64,000 nucleotides of DNA. It comes from Psococerastis gibbosa (Eukaryota; Arthropoda; Insecta; Psocodea; Psocidae). Positions 63,468-64,000 of the stretch are shown here, one piece after another (position 1 is the first letter of the stretch; the number at the start of each line of letters is the position of its first letter). The position numbers and the translations under genes were made by a program. The stretch lies in assembly GCA_963971405.1 (NCBI GenBank), contig OZ020491.1, forward strand, positions 32,911,019 to 32,975,018, given 5' to 3'. The notes beneath the pieces are model-generated. The model was not told the DNA's origin and did not search any database. It saw only the letters and a program-made list of their open reading frames with translations.

Positions 63468-63668
63468 CCATAAATGGCATCTCTAGTAAAATCTTCTACT
63501 GGATAAATTCTTTCTTGGCTAATGGCACTGAAGAGTACTTTTCCATAGCAAAACATCAAAGCTCCGCTTGCAGCGGCAAGGACTAGCCCAAGGGGCTGTC
63601 ATCATTTGTCAACTCTTCAACTTGATGATAAATGACGTTCTGAACACCATCCGAGCTATGCCAGGAGT

Positions 63669-63912
63669 AGTTAGTTTAGTTTAGTTAAGCCAACGCCCGT
63701 CTGTGGCAGTAGAGCCATTTGACGCCGAGCCTCCCAGTATCTCTTTGTTAGATCAGCAGGTAGATGCTTGAGTCTGGAGCAGGTGTGTAGGTGACTTGCG
63801 ACCATGGTCCCGGAGGAGCAGAGGGGGCACACATCTGAGTCACCCCGACGAAAGAACCGGCAGAGGTGTGCCTGCAGGTAGTCGTGGCCAGTCTCGAGAC
63901 GGAACCGGGCGA
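63669..63912 (-). mobile_element. Second 5'-truncated LINE insertion, AACTA-type tail
   Basis: 244 bp flanked by ATGCCAGGAGT (63658-63668, 63913-63923). The minus-strand frame reads FARFRLETGHDYLQAHLCRF and CPLCSSGTMVASHLHTC, and ends GACGGGCGTTGGCT with a repeated AACTA tail. It is the same 3' end as at 5336, 16185 and 34400. Confidence 0.85.
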
Positions 63913-64000
63913 ATGCCAGGAGTTGAAGCTTTGGTATATGCTGATGACTTATACATCTGGGCATCCTGCAGCAACCTGAAAAGCCAGGAATCTGTCCTAA

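Larger units (their letters stand above)
62640..64000 (+). pseudogene. Non-LTR reverse transcriptase, interrupted by two LINE inserts
   Basis: It encodes a RT N-terminal region (EVEAAFAQTKKNMAAGIDGI), a middle part (RQPSPISLTSSLCKVAERMV, DDAQAGFRKHRNTTDQ, VLVDLKAACDTVWR), the INSFLANGT segment and the catalytic region VYADDLYIW near 63940. It runs off the right edge. Two insertions (63196-63467 and 63669-63912), a premature stop near 62860 and frame changes make it inactive. The layout suits an I, R1 or related LINE clade. Confidence 0.75.

Overview
The window looks like arthropod nuclear DNA, most likely an insect and plausibly a hemipteran, although the species cannot be fixed from sequence alone. 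The reasons are AT-rich intergenic DNA, spliceosomal introns with GT/AG borders, a family of C2H2 zinc-finger genes, MADF/Myb-SANT and Harbinger transposon genes, a copia element primed by an internal tRNA-iMet site, Penelope relics, tRNA-derived SINEs and many 5'-truncated LINEs. No prokaryotic features, rRNA genes or CRISPR arrays were seen.

Host-type genes. Five paralogous zinc-finger genes share one architecture: a short first exon with a psi-K-x-E motif, a 45-48 base cassette exon (T/S-G-V-W-I-D) and one large finger exon, all joined at phase 1. They are ZNF-A (1681-5097, +, 12 fingers, no cassette exon found), ZNF-B (12546-15737, +, truncated), ZNF-C (17663-21499, +, 7 fingers), ZNF-D (34028-38340, +, 11 fingers) and ZNF-E (55543-52592, -, 9 fingers). 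Between D and E lie two apparently single-exon genes. One is a secreted protein with seven propeller-like repeats (42347-43261, +). The other is a 1341-residue lipase_3 / NB-ARC / ankyrin STAND protein (45285-49310, -). Tentative multi-exon coding segments lie at 58.7-59.6 kb (-) and 61.0-62.5 kb (+).

Mobile elements. An intact, very young copia element with LTRs that look identical and a 5-bp duplication fills 6339-10973. A Harbinger-type element (26084-32797, TTA duplication) carries a four-exon MADF-like gene on + that is fully open, and a decayed DDE transposase on -. The two genes are interleaved, so that opposite-strand splice acceptors overlap by 4 bases. Related foldback elements (5156-5309, 17065-17445, 32802-33954, 55673-55814) sit next to the start or end of four of the five zinc-finger genes. 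The rest is mostly decayed LINE tails, a broken second copia (23719-25311), Penelope relics (2316-2666, 6021-6160), SINEs and several nested repeat families.

How it fits together. The zinc-finger proteins are predicted nuclear DNA-binding factors that arose by local duplication in a transposon-rich region. The STAND gene is a predicted cytoplasmic sensor with a lipase effector, and no partner gene is evident next to it. Functions are inferred from domains; transcripts were not available.
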